A stretch of DNA of 35,348 bases, taken from NCBI GenBank assembly GCA_028874075.1, contig JAPPLU010000066.1:1-35348 (forward strand), given 5' to 3'. This document shows, piece after piece, positions 24,783-32,840 of this stretch. A program made the position numbers and the translations under genes. Each line of letters begins with the position of its first letter. Position 1 is the stretch's first letter. Source of the stretch: Chloroflexota bacterium (GTDB taxonomy: Bacteria > Chloroflexota > Dehalococcoidia > Lucifugimonadales > UBA3495). Below the pieces are notes generated by a model. That model searched no databases and was not told the origin of the DNA. It saw only the letters and a list, made by a program, of their open reading frames with translations.

Positions 24783-24989
24783 CTAACCCGATGACTCTCT
24801 ATCCGCTTCGTCCCTCTCCATTCCCTGCTGCAAGTCCCTGACTTCGCGCTCCAGTTCCTGCCGCCGTCGGGATACCAAGAACGCGTAGACGAAAAAGACC
24901 ACCCAGGTTATGGCGAAGGCGGCAAAGAGAAAGCCCATATTGGCTGGTGGCTGGGTTTGCAGCAGAATCAGGGGCATTTGTTCACTCAC
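24783..24989 (-). CDS. ccmD: CcmD-like heme exporter subunit
   Basis: A 68-residue protein with one membrane helix (MGFLFAAFAITWVVFFVYAFLVSRRR, about residues 18-43), a basic patch and a charged tail with coiled-coil potential. This architecture and its position after ccmC fit CcmD, the small adaptor of the CcmABCD heme-release complex. The GTG start at 24989 and an ATG 12 bases further in are both possible. About 150 bases, including an inserted repeat, separate it from ccmC. Confidence 0.7.
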   Translation of the reverse strand: MSEQMPLILLQTQPPANMGFLFAAFAITWVVFFVYAFLVSRRRQELEREVRDLQQGMERDEADRESSG

Positions 24990-25017
24990 TCGGAAAGATC
25001 ATTCAAACAAGGATGAT

Positions 25018-25157
25018 TCAAACATGGATGGACAGGATTAACAGGATGCTTGGTTGAATTCTGGCGTCGTTGGTTTCGGAAAGGATACAGTCTGACAGTG
25101 GGAAGAACCCGCGGATACGTGCTGCCCATCGTGTACGTCCTGTTAATCCATGTTTGA
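25018..25157. mobile_element. Small inverted-repeat (MITE-like) element at the ccmC 3' end
   Basis: TCAAACATGGAT (25018-25029) and ATCCATGTTTGA (25146-25157) are exact 12-base inverted repeats bounding 140 bases. The left side extends through CATGGATGG to AACAGGAT at 25047, the reverse complement of the repeat at 1430-1454 with one mismatch. ATTCAAACAAGGAT at 25001-25014 is a near-duplicate of the left end. It contains no gene. Its right end supplies the final residues SNMD and the TAA of ccmC. Confidence 0.6.
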
Positions 25158-25898
25158 TTGCTTCAGACGCTGGGAGAAGCGGAGCAGGGACAGGCCGTCC
25201 TCGATATTCCGGAGGCGCATCCGCTCGAGCAGGAGGTAAAGGAACAGCAGCAGGAAGACGGCCATAGAGTAGAACAGGACATACTGCATAACCGGTTCCA
25301 GCGCTCCGGCGTCGGCCAGGGGACCCACTACCGCCGAGGGATGGATGGACCGCCACCACTGCACCGAATAATAGACGATGGGGACGTCGATGAAGCCGAT
25401 GATGCCGAGGCCCGCAGCATAGAGGGCGCCCTGGGACTTGTTGGGCACGTAGGAGCGCAGCATCAGGTAGGCTACGTAGATCAGCCACAGGATCAGGGTG
25501 GTGGTCAGCCGGGGCTCCCATGTCCACCAGACGTTCCAGACGGGCCGGGCCCAGACAATTCCCGTTAGCAGGGCCAGGCTGACAAAGACGACACCCACTT
25601 CGGCGGCGGCGTGGGCCACGCTGTCCCACCCGCTCTTGCGGGTAACCAGGTAGCCGATACTGGCGACGAACACCACGAAGAAGGCCACGAAAGACACGAT
25701 GGCTATGGGCACGTGGAAGTAGAAGATACGCTGCACGTGGCCCAGGACGGCGTCGGTGGGAGCCACCAGGAAAATCAGGTACAAGTCGACAAGCATCAGG
25801 ACAGCGGTAACTACCAGCAGGATGCCCTGCAGGCCGGGAAAGCCGAAGAACGCTGTGTTGCCGCTGGAAGATGCCGCAGTCCCCTGTCCAGACGCCAA
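25143..25898 (-). CDS. ccmC: Heme exporter protein CcmC
   Basis: A 251-residue integral membrane protein with six to seven helices. The tryptophan-rich periplasmic motif WNVWWTWEPRLTT (residues 121-133) marks the heme-handling CcmC/CcmF family. His62 in YFHVPIAI and His186 in RSIHPSAVV sit where E. coli CcmC has its two essential heme ligands. CcmC loads heme onto CcmE. The start lies six bases after the ccmB stop, so they are cotranscribed. The last residues, SNMD, and the stop codon come from an inverted-repeat element, implying the original C terminus was replaced. Confidence 0.93.
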   Translation of the reverse strand: MASGQGTAASSSGNTAFFGFPGLQGILLVVTAVLMLVDLYLIFLVAPTDAVLGHVQRIFYFHVPIAIVSFVAFFVVFVASIGYLVTRKSGWDSVAHAAAEVGVVFVSLALLTGIVWARPVWNVWWTWEPRLTTTLILWLIYVAYLMLRSYVPNKSQGALYAAGLGIIGFIDVPIVYYSVQWWRSIHPSAVVGPLADAGALEPVMQYVLFYSMAVFLLLFLYLLLERMRLRNIEDGLSLLRFSQRLKQSNMD

Positions 25899-25904
25899 AA
25901 GGGG

Positions 25905-26579
25905 TTACTCCTCAACGATTATCGAAAAAATCCAGGGACATATTACCAGAAAAACGGCATCGAACACGGCCAGCAGGGGGAGCCAGCGGGTCACCACCCC
26001 GGTCTCCGGACCACCGCCGATGGCCGCACCGGAAACCTCCACCGCGCCGATGAGCACGGGGAGGATGATGGGGAAGAAAAGCACAGGCAGCATAACCTCC
26101 CGGGAGCGGGTCTGCACGGCAATGGCCGAAAACAGGGTTCCCACGATGGCAAAGCCCAGGGTGGCCAGCAGGATTGCCGCTAAAAGCGTGAAGGTAAAGG
26201 CGGTGAAGTTGAGCAGCACGGCCAGTACGGGCAGCAGCGCCGCCTCGATGACCAGCATGAACAGGAAGCTGACCAGCGCCTTGCCCAGGAAGATGGCGTC
26301 CCTGCTGACGGGGGACAGAAGCAACCCTTCCAGCCCGCCCTGTTCCCGCTCGCGGACGAAGGCCCGGCTCATGGCCAGGACGCCGGCAAAGGCGAAGGCC
26401 ACCCACAGGATGCCCGGGGCCAGTTCCGCCACCCGCTGCGGTGTAACCTTCAGGGCGAAGTTGAACACCACGACCACGAGGAAACCGAATACCAGGGCGG
26501 AGACGACGATATCCCTGGAACGCAGTTCCAGCAGCAGGTCCTTCCATACCAGGGCCGCTATGGGCCGGATGAATCGCAT
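25905..26579 (-). CDS. ccmB: Heme exporter protein CcmB
   Basis: A 224-residue six-helix membrane protein of the CcmB family. RPIAALVWKDLLLELRSRDIVVSALVFGFLVVVVFNFAL is the typical N-terminal cytoplasmic helix plus first membrane segment, and MSRAFVREREQGGLEGLLLSPVSRDAIFLGKALVSFLF is the coupling-loop signature that contacts the ATPase CcmA. CcmAB uses ATP to release holo-CcmE from CcmC. No ccmA gene is found upstream, where it usually lies; the neighbour there is a penicillin-acylase gene. CcmA must be encoded elsewhere if the system works. No strong ribosome site is visible before the ATG. Confidence 0.92.
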   Translation of the reverse strand: MRFIRPIAALVWKDLLLELRSRDIVVSALVFGFLVVVVFNFALKVTPQRVAELAPGILWVAFAFAGVLAMSRAFVREREQGGLEGLLLSPVSRDAIFLGKALVSFLFMLVIEAALLPVLAVLLNFTAFTFTLLAAILLATLGFAIVGTLFSAIAVQTRSREVMLPVLFFPIILPVLIGAVEVSGAAIGGGPETGVVTRWLPLLAVFDAVFLVICPWIFSIIVEE

Positions 26580-26699
26580 TGGCTTCTACGGGAGAACGGA
26601 TTGGTAAGCTGACACAAGGGCCTAATTTTAACAGACCGTCCATAAGGGCTTGTGGGACTGCCGAACATGCTGGTTCCGCCCAGTCAATCCGGCGGCCGC

Positions 26700-29021
26700 C
26701 TATTTTGGCTTGAGCAGCAGGGTTTCGACGGTGGCCGCCTTTACCGCCGAGTCAATCCAGGGTATGGGCACGCCGGTTCCTCGCAGCCACAGGGGAAACA
26801 GGTCCTTGTAATGAGGGGAGAGGGGGTTGCCCGATTGGCCGCCGGGCAAGGAAAAGAACGACCGGTCCCAGTTGCCAACGTCCAGAACCATCCGGAGGGA
26901 GGGGACCACGCCGGGGGCAGCCAGTGGGTCTTCTCCGAAAGTGCCGGCCTGGGCCACCGTGTTGCCGTCGCCGGGGCACTGGAAGGGGCCAATGTTGAAG
27001 ATCCCGGCCAGAAGAGGCGTGCGGCCCATAGGGTGCTTCAGTATCGCCGTGCGGGCGCGCCCCCATTGCCACCGGTCCGAAGGCGGACCCAGCCGCCGTA
27101 AAGCTTCGGCATAGGCTGACCGAAGGGCTTCGTCGATTTCCGCCGGCCAGCCATTGGGGAACCAACCGGGGGGCTGCTCCCTCACCAGGCGGGACAGACG
27201 CCCCACCTGGCGCGCGGCGATGGACGTACCGCTGACTGTAGGGAGGGTGCTGCGGCCTAACAGCCAGGCAGCGGAAAGAGGCGCCTTTGCCGTGGCAATG
27301 CGGCGAGACATTTCTGCCAGGAAGAGGTGGAACAGGGTTGCGGCTGCGGAGTCGGCGAGCATACGCCCGTTCCAGTCGGCAAGAAGCTGGTGGGCCGCCG
27401 CGCTTTCAGCGCTGAGGGGCGTGACGGCCAGGATGTGGCCTTTCAGTTCGGCCCAGGGCAGGGACTTGACGTCCAGCTGGAAGGCTGCGGCGGACTCAGT
27501 GTTCCAGACCCCGCCTTCTTCCAGGGCTTCAACTACCCGACCCAGGCGGTAACCATCTATCCAGTCAACGCCCAGAAAGGGGCCGGCGCCTTCCGGTTGA
27601 GGCTGGGTGTTGGCGGCGGCTACGTAGCCGCCGGGCGGATTGGCGACATTGGGCATCTCTTCGAAGGGAATAGCCTCATCCTCCCAGCCCGCGCCCGCCA
27701 CCCAGCCTGCGCAGGGCACAATGCCGTAGCCCCGACGGCGACGTGGCGCCTGTCCCACCAATTGGTAACCTATGTTGCCCTGAATGTCGGCGTAGACCAA
27801 GCCGAGGGGAAGAATGGGCCAGTCGGCAAAGGGAACGCGGAATTCCTCAAAGGTGGTGGCCTCCAATGTGCCCAGGAAACCCTGCACCGGCAACGGGTCC
27901 AGCCACACCGCGCGGATGGAGAGTGCACCAAGCTCCCCGTCCAGGGCGGGGCTGATAATCGGGCCGTGGGGCGTAACCAGGACTTCCTCTTCGACCGAAT
28001 TGGAGCCCTTTACTCGTATAACCTCCCGCCGAACCTGGCAGGGAACGAATTGGCCATCCTGGAGAACCGAATGGCCATCGGGTCCGATGCGTTCCAGGAA
28101 CAAGTCGGTATTGTCGGTCAGTCCGGCAGTTACACCCCAGGCGCAATGCCCGTTGTGGCCCGCCGCGATGGCAGGGGTTCCGGGGAGGGCGGCGCCGACC
28201 AGCGCCCAGTCGGGGGCTTGCAACCGCGCCAGGTACCAGTGGGGCGGTACCGCCGCGGGAAGATGAGGATCGTTGGCCAGCAGTGGGCGACCTGAACCAG
28301 TTCTGTTGCCAGACAGCGCCCAACCGTTGGAGCCGCCGCTCGTCGCAATTGTTTCCTGGAACAGGGCCAGGTCTTCTGCCAGGCGTTGGGCGGCCTTGCC
28401 GGCAATGCCCGTGGGTGGCACTGGGACCTGGTGCCACTCGGGGTAGCCGGGGTCGAGGTGTAGCAGGGCTTCGGGCCCGTCCAGATTCAAGACCATCAGC
28501 CTGGCGATCTCGCAGTCCCAGTTGGAAGGCATTGCGAAGGACTGGAGTTTCATAATTGTGAGCACGTCAATGGCAGTGAACTCCGAGGGACGGGCACGCA
28601 GCAGTACAAATTCGTGGGGTCGGCGCGGCAGTCCCACGGTGTGGCCGAGGTTCACCCCTGCAGCGAAGGCGGTGAGAATTGAGGCCACCCGTGGCGCCAG
28701 GGCCTGAAACTGCTCCTCGGCGGCGGCGCGCAAACCGGCACGGCGGAAGAGGCGGTCAACGCGTAATGTCTTGGAGCCGAATAACTCGGACAGGGTTCCT
28801 GAGGCGGCGCGCTTGGAGAGCTCAATTTGCATTGCCCGGTCCTGGCCCTGGCAGAAGCCGAAACCGAAAAACACGTCAACTTCTTCGTCCGCCTCAACCA
28901 TCGGGATGCCGTAGTGGTCGCGGCGGATGGTTACCGGTCCTCCGGGGCCGCTGACTTCCAATGACCCGTTGGTAACGGGAACCCGGGCGCCCAGCAGCAA
29001 CCGCAACAGGGCGCGAGTCAT
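26700..29021 (-). CDS. Penicillin acylase family Ntn hydrolase
   Basis: A 773-residue precursor of the penicillin amidase (S45) family. The N-terminal region VTIRRDHYGIPMVEADEEVDVFFGFGFCQGQDRAMQIEL is family-typical. Autocleavage should expose Ser231 in SGGSNGWALSGNRTGSGRPLLANDPHL as the beta-subunit nucleophile. GHNGHCAWGVTAGLTDNTDLF follows as expected. Family members cleave amide bonds of N-acyl compounds such as acyl-homoserine lactones, penicillins and cyclic lipopeptides. No clear Sec signal peptide is present, so export is uncertain. I use ATG 29021 (MTRALLRLLLG); a TTG at 29054 is possible. It ends 120 bases from ccmB on the same strand but is probably a separate unit. Confidence 0.9.
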   Translation of the reverse strand: MTRALLRLLLGARVPVTNGSLEVSGPGGPVTIRRDHYGIPMVEADEEVDVFFGFGFCQGQDRAMQIELSKRAASGTLSELFGSKTLRVDRLFRRAGLRAAAEEQFQALAPRVASILTAFAAGVNLGHTVGLPRRPHEFVLLRARPSEFTAIDVLTIMKLQSFAMPSNWDCEIARLMVLNLDGPEALLHLDPGYPEWHQVPVPPTGIAGKAAQRLAEDLALFQETIATSGGSNGWALSGNRTGSGRPLLANDPHLPAAVPPHWYLARLQAPDWALVGAALPGTPAIAAGHNGHCAWGVTAGLTDNTDLFLERIGPDGHSVLQDGQFVPCQVRREVIRVKGSNSVEEEVLVTPHGPIISPALDGELGALSIRAVWLDPLPVQGFLGTLEATTFEEFRVPFADWPILPLGLVYADIQGNIGYQLVGQAPRRRRGYGIVPCAGWVAGAGWEDEAIPFEEMPNVANPPGGYVAAANTQPQPEGAGPFLGVDWIDGYRLGRVVEALEEGGVWNTESAAAFQLDVKSLPWAELKGHILAVTPLSAESAAAHQLLADWNGRMLADSAAATLFHLFLAEMSRRIATAKAPLSAAWLLGRSTLPTVSGTSIAARQVGRLSRLVREQPPGWFPNGWPAEIDEALRSAYAEALRRLGPPSDRWQWGRARTAILKHPMGRTPLLAGIFNIGPFQCPGDGNTVAQAGTFGEDPLAAPGVVPSLRMVLDVGNWDRSFFSLPGGQSGNPLSPHYKDLFPLWLRGTGVPIPWIDSAVKAATVETLLLKPK

Positions 29022-29199
29022 TGTGGAAACGGTGGGGGAATCCAGAAAGCTCAAGAGAGGTTTACCGCCAGACTGTAAGTTGCTCCATGGGCTGCATTGC
29101 TGGCCAAATCCCTCCTTCCATTCTAAACCACCAGGGAGTGGAGACCATAGCCGGACCCGCCGCCCAAAACTTGGAACAAATGCTACCGGTGCAGTCTTA

Positions 29200-29228
29200 T
29201 TGTGGAGGCAGGCTCATTCTGATATAGT
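29200..29228 (+). promoter_or_regulatory. Predicted promoter of tRNA-Ser
   Basis: TTGTGG (29200-29205), 17-base spacer, TATAGT (29223-29228), with the tRNA starting 16 bases later. Good spacing for a sigma-70 type promoter. Confidence 0.5.
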
Positions 29229-29243
29229 GAATTTCCGCTTTGC

Positions 29244-29335
29244 GGAGGGATCGCATAGTGGTCTAGTGCGGGCGCCTGCTAAGCGCTTATCCTGGGAAAC
29301 CGGGATCGTGGGTTCGAATCCCACTCCCTCCGCCA
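29244..29335 (+). tRNA. tRNA-Ser (GCT)
   Basis: A complete class II tRNA. Acceptor GGAGGGA (29244-29250) pairs with TCCCTCC (29325-29331), then discriminator G and an encoded CCA (29333-29335). The anticodon loop CTGCTAA gives GCT, reading AGC/AGT serine codons. A long variable arm (about CTTATCCTGGGAAACCGGGAT) and the T arm GTGGGTTCGAATCCCAC are visible. Its 3' end faces an integrase gene, so it is a probable integration target. Confidence 0.95.
29308..29335 (+). other. Probable att site at tRNA 3' end
   Basis: P4-type integrases commonly insert at the 3' end of tRNA genes and rebuild it with an identical sequence. The T arm and acceptor end lie next to the integrase gene. A second copy of this segment is not seen before the window ends, so the boundary is inferred. 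Confidence 0.4.
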
Positions 29336-29425
29336 TAGTCTCAATCAGGCCCACCTTATTTTTGCCCTCTTTCTGCCCCAGTTCATATCTACTTTCCCAT
29401 TTTGTTCTTCCTGGTTAGTCTCAAT
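29336..29425 (+). repeat. Direct repeat pair between tRNA and integrase
   Basis: TAGTCTCAAT occurs at 29336-29345 and again at 29416-29425, followed in both by a similar (C/T)AG-CCC string. They may be arm-type integrase binding sites. The remaining 190-base gap up to the integrase shows no gene. Confidence 0.4.
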
Positions 29426-29527
29426 TAGCCCTAGGAAATACACCTCAGTCCGCCAAATATAGGTACATAAATTGGTGCACGAATCCTGTATAAGTGGGGT
29501 GCAGCATACAGCTACGAGGCGTACCCC

Positions 29528-30727
29528 ATGCGCCAGCAAGCCAGACTCTCCGCCGCCAAAGTCAAAACTATTTCAGAACCCGGCCAGTTTTCCGACGGCA
29601 ACGGCTTAACCCTGCGAGTTGAACCTTCCGGGTAAAAACGCTGGTACCAGCGCGTAACCATACATGGAAAACGACGTAATATCGGCTTGGGCGGTTACCC
29701 AGCAGTTACTCTGGCAGATGCGAGAGATATGGCTGCTGCCAATCTGCTGGCCATTAAGCAGGGCAGGGACCCCCTCGCGGAGAAGCACCTGGTCGCCGAA
29801 GAAGACAAGAGGGCTGCCGCACCTACTTTCGCCGACGCTGACCGGCAAGTAATTGAGTTACGCCGGCCCACCTGGAGCAACCGGAAGCATGCCAACCAGT
29901 GGGCCAGCACGCAGGATACGTATGCCTACCCGTTAATCGGTTCCAAACAGGTGAGGCAAATTACCAGTGGGGACGTGCTGAGTGTCCTTACACCCATCTG
30001 GACCGAAAAACCCGAAACGGCCCGCCGGTTGCGTCAAAGGATCGAGTCCGCCTTAGACTGGGCGGTGGCCCAAGGGTGGCGGTCGGACAATCCGGCAGGT
30101 AAAGCAGTGACAAGAGCGCTGCCACGACATTCCCAGGTGAAGAATCACTTCGAAGCTCTCCATTATTCCGACGTGCCAGCGGCAATCGTAAAAGTCAGAG
30201 AGTCCAGTTCCGATCTGATGACCCGGTTGTCCCTGGAGTTTCTGGTGCTTACCGCGGCCCGTTCCAGTGAAGTACGGCTGGCCACATGGTCTGAGGTCGA
30301 TTTAATTACCGGCACCTGGATCATACCCGCCGCGCGGATGAAAGCCCGGCGCGAACACCGCGTTCCTCTTTCCCGACGGGCCAGGGAGATTCTCCTGGAG
30401 GTTCAGCAAGGTAACAACCAGGGTTCCGAGCAGGAAACAGGGTTGGTATTCCCAGGAGGAATCCGAGGTGGGTCCTTATCCAACATGACCCACATTCAGG
30501 TCTTAAGGCGACTGGAGATACCGGCCGTGCCCCACGGTTTCCGTAGCAGTTTTAGAGACTGGGTGATGGAGCAAACCGACACACCCTGGGTTGTGGGCGA
30601 GGCGGCTCTGGCCCACAACCTGGGGAATTCCACCGAGATGGCCTACGCCAGGACAGACCTCTTTGATAAACGGCGGGAGCTTATGGAGGCTTGGGACTGT
30701 TTCTTGGATCGGGATTCATCCTGCTAA
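29528..30727 (+). pseudogene. P4-type tyrosine integrase interrupted by TAA
   Basis: A 399-codon reading frame for a prophage/island integrase. The N-terminal arm-binding domain starts MRQQARLSAAKVKTI and continues GLTLRVEPSG, then an in-frame TAA (29633-29635), then KRWYQRVTIHGKRRNIGLGGYPAVTLADAR with no frame change. Intact relatives have one ordinary residue at that point. The catalytic domain is complete: Arg in TAARSSEVR, HGFRSSFRDW, His in ALAHNLGN and the nucleophile Tyr in MAYARTDLFDKRRELM. Most likely a nonsense mutation or sequencing error; a short restart downstream (TTG 29687) would lack most of the arm domain. It follows tRNA-Ser in the orientation typical of integrative islands. 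Confidence 0.85.
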
Positions 30728-30875
30728 AGCTTCGCATCGGTAGTTGTGACTGCTTCAGCCCATCACAGTAGGCTATTAATTTGCCACAAGCATTAGTCCA
30801 GTGATCACCACAACCATTGGTCCACTCTGGGTGTGGATGAAATAAACTTCTGTCAGGTCATGGTGACCAGGTCAA

Positions 30876-31560
30876 TCACCTCCCCCGTTGCCCAGCAGCT
30901 TGCGGTGGGGAGACAGTTCTTCCCTCTAGCTGGCCCCCCTCGATGACGATCTTGAACTTGGCGTTACTTAGGTGGTCGAGAGCGCTGTTTCCCAGTGTGG
31001 GATCACCTAAGAAGCTGAGCCATTCCTCCACGGCGCGCTTGCCGGTGATGACGAAGCTGGAGGGCCGGTGCCTGCGGATGATCAGCTCGTACAGGTCCGC
31101 TGACTGCTGAGCGGTAAGGCGGTGGAGGCCCAGATCATTTAGAATCAGCAGATTCGGGAAAAGGAAGGAGATGGAAGTCTGGTCCAGGGAGTTGTCCACC
31201 CAGGCCTGGGTCATGGCCTGGAAGAATCCGTCGGCATGGAGGAATCGGCCGGTGTAACCGGCCCGAATAACCGAGAGTACCAAGGCCTGGGCCAGGAAGG
31301 TCGTGCCGACCCCGGCGGGTCCCACCAGGAGGACGTGCTCGTGCTTGGAGAGGAATTTCAGGGAAAAGACGGAATACAGTAGTCTCCTGTCTCGGGTAGT
31401 GGCGGACGACCAGTCGAAGTCCTCCAATCGGCAGGTCTCCTCGAATCCGGCGTTGCGCACCCAGTTTCATGCGCTGATCGGCGCGGCGGTTGACCTCGTC
31501 AGAGAGGATGCTCTCCGGGACGGAAGCATAGTCCAGTTGCTCTCGGCTGCCCCGACTGGC
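30876..31560 (-). pseudogene. IS21-family IstB ATPase remnant (frameshifted)
   Basis: Fragment of the IS21 transposition helper ATPase. N-terminal homology begins near 31545 with REQLDYAS and SDEVNRRADQRMKL. Around 31460 an extra few bases (GGTG) shift the frame, and the protein resumes as RNAGFEETCRLEDFDW. The Walker A site reads GPAGVGTTFL: the essential Lys is Thr. The Walker B region is LLILNDLGL. About 40-60 N-terminal residues are missing compared with the usual 250, and no IstA transposase is nearby. Both defects indicate an inactive remnant. The C-terminal part remains open for 194 codons from a GTG at 31460, so a protein fragment could be made. Confidence 0.85.
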
Positions 31561-31681
31561 TACCACGACGATTAGCACTATGGAGGTTGGTGTCGGATTC
31601 TTGACGAATTGGTCGAGATTATTGATTTGTGGGATTCTTGATGAGAACCATATTTCCCGGGCGCTCTTGGCCTGGTACAAG

Positions 31682-31717
31682 AAAATGTCGTATAAAACGG
31701 CAATTATATGACATTTT
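31682..31717. repeat. 13-bp imperfect inverted repeat, possible IS end
   Basis: AAAATGTCGTATA (31682-31694) and TATATGACATTTT (31705-31717) are reverse complements except one position. It lies 120 bases from the IstB remnant. IS21-type ends often carry AT-rich repeated sites, so this may be a terminus of the decayed element. Confidence 0.4.
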
Positions 31718-32067
31718 TGACCGGGCCCGACAAGGCCCTTAAAACTGGTTTTTACCGGAAATACGACGGGTTTTCCATCGGTTCGGTCCGACAAACCCAT
31801 GTAATCCGTCACCCAGGCGCCCATCGTGCAAGAGGGTGGCGTGGTCGGCCTGTCACCGGCCCATTGAGTTTTCCAGATATTGCCAGTTCTCTTTCCATTG
31901 ACCAACTTCTCTCCTGAACTGGTGCCCAGACGAAAAGAGCGGGAAACTGGCTCCGTGTGGGAAGTAAATATCGGGACCGAAACTCTCAATGGGAATGGGT
32001 ATACGTTCAGAGCAACGTGGCTGTTTGTGGGAAATGGTTTTCCTCTGAGTCAGGTGACAACTCCTAC

Positions 32068-32094
32068 GGGGGCGTCCAAGTCAGTGGCGCCCCC
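32068..32094. terminator. Hairpin downstream of PIN gene
   Basis: GGGGGCG (32068-32074) and CGCCCCC (32088-32094) with a 13-base loop, about 80 bases past the PIN stop. No T-run follows on the minus strand, while CTTTCC follows on the plus strand. Weak terminator candidate. Confidence 0.3.
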
Positions 32095-32175
32095 TTTCCG
32101 CCGACCGGTCGCGCGACCGCAATTTCCGCAAGACAAGGCTCCATCTGCGCATGGGAAGGCGCGGCGTGTCTCCTC

Positions 32176-32586
32176 CTACCGGACCTGTCCCACCTCCGAA
32201 AGAAAGCGAGGGGCGTTGATGAGCCTGGTTCCCTGTTGCTCACCTATAGCCAATAGGTGCCTCCGGCCACCAGTGATCAGGTAGCCGGCGCTGGCAGCCA
32301 CCGCGCACACCAATATGCGGTTATCTGCGTGGCCGTCAGCTATCAGTTCGGGAAGTCTTGGTGGGTCAATGAGGGTGGCCGCATTCTCAATGCCCTGGAG
32401 CGCCTGGTCGGTGCGTTCTTCGTCCCAACCGAACTTACGCGTCAACACGCCGGCGACCTCCTCCAAGACGAACGCGGACAGGCACATCTCAAGCCTTCCC
32501 CTGATCGCCAGGTCAAGCACTGCCCGCTCGTTACCTGGAAAGTTCAGGGCGGATATGATCACGTTGGTGTCCAGTACCACTATCAT
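32176..32586 (-). CDS. PIN-domain toxin (VapC-like)
   Basis: A 136-residue PIN-domain protein. MIVVLDTNVIISAL places the first catalytic Asp at residue 6; VLEEVAGVL holds a likely acidic residue; DGHADNRILVCAVAASAGYLITGGRRHLL carries the Asp-rich block and the final D/G-type strand typical of the PIN_3/COG1569 branch. PIN toxins are Mg2+-dependent RNases that arrest translation. The start overlaps the stop of the upstream ribbon-helix-helix gene by four bases (ATGA), the standard arrangement for translationally coupled antitoxin-toxin pairs. Type II toxin-antitoxin system, probably stabilising the surrounding island. Confidence 0.88.
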   Translation of the reverse strand: MIVVLDTNVIISALNFPGNERAVLDLAIRGRLEMCLSAFVLEEVAGVLTRKFGWDEERTDQALQGIENAATLIDPPRLPELIADGHADNRILVCAVAASAGYLITGGRRHLLAIGEQQGTRLINAPRFLSEVGQVR

Positions 32587-32840
32587 GCCCGGGTACGGCC
32601 AACTTCGGCACGGTAATCCTCCACCAGGTTAGCCACGTCTTCTGGGCCGATGCCCAGGGCTCTAGCCCTGCCCTCGCCGTACTGGAGCAGTTGGCGCCAT
32701 TTGCATTCCTCGATGTAGCGAACAACGGCCTCCCTCAGGAACTCGCTGCGCGACCGGCCTTCCTGTTGCATTGCTTCATCCAATTGCTCCGCCATTTCTG
32801 GAGGCAGAGAGAAGGCGATAGTTCTTGTTGTTCGTGGCAT
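32583..32840 (-). CDS. Ribbon-helix-helix antitoxin
   Basis: An 85-residue protein. The N-terminal half, RTIAFSLPPEMAEQLDEAMQQEGRSRSEFLREAVVRYIEE, is a ribbon-helix-helix (CopG/MetJ-like) DNA-binding domain, and the C-terminal tail is a likely toxin-binding region. It precedes the PIN gene with a four-base overlap. Such antitoxins repress their own operon. AGAGG lies before the ATG. Confidence 0.88.
   Translation of the reverse strand: MPRTTRTIAFSLPPEMAEQLDEAMQQEGRSRSEFLREAVVRYIEECKWRQLLQYGEGRARALGIGPEDVANLVEDYRAEVGRTRA

Larger units (their letters stand above)
31561..32175. other. Gene-free stretch with palindromes
   Basis: About 600 bases between the IstB remnant and the PIN gene. I find no credible gene. 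It holds the AT-rich dyad at 31682-31717, a hairpin at 32068-32094 and the palindrome CGGTCGCGCGACCG at 32106-32119. The dyad may be an old IS21 end. Confidence 0.6.

Noticed and set aside
25018..25629. 203-residue frame overlapping ccmC
   Set aside because: Arg/Pro/Gly-rich out-of-frame reading of ccmC with no family resemblance.
31880..32284. 134-residue plus-strand frame
   Set aside because: Low-complexity, no family signature, and it runs antisense into the PIN gene.
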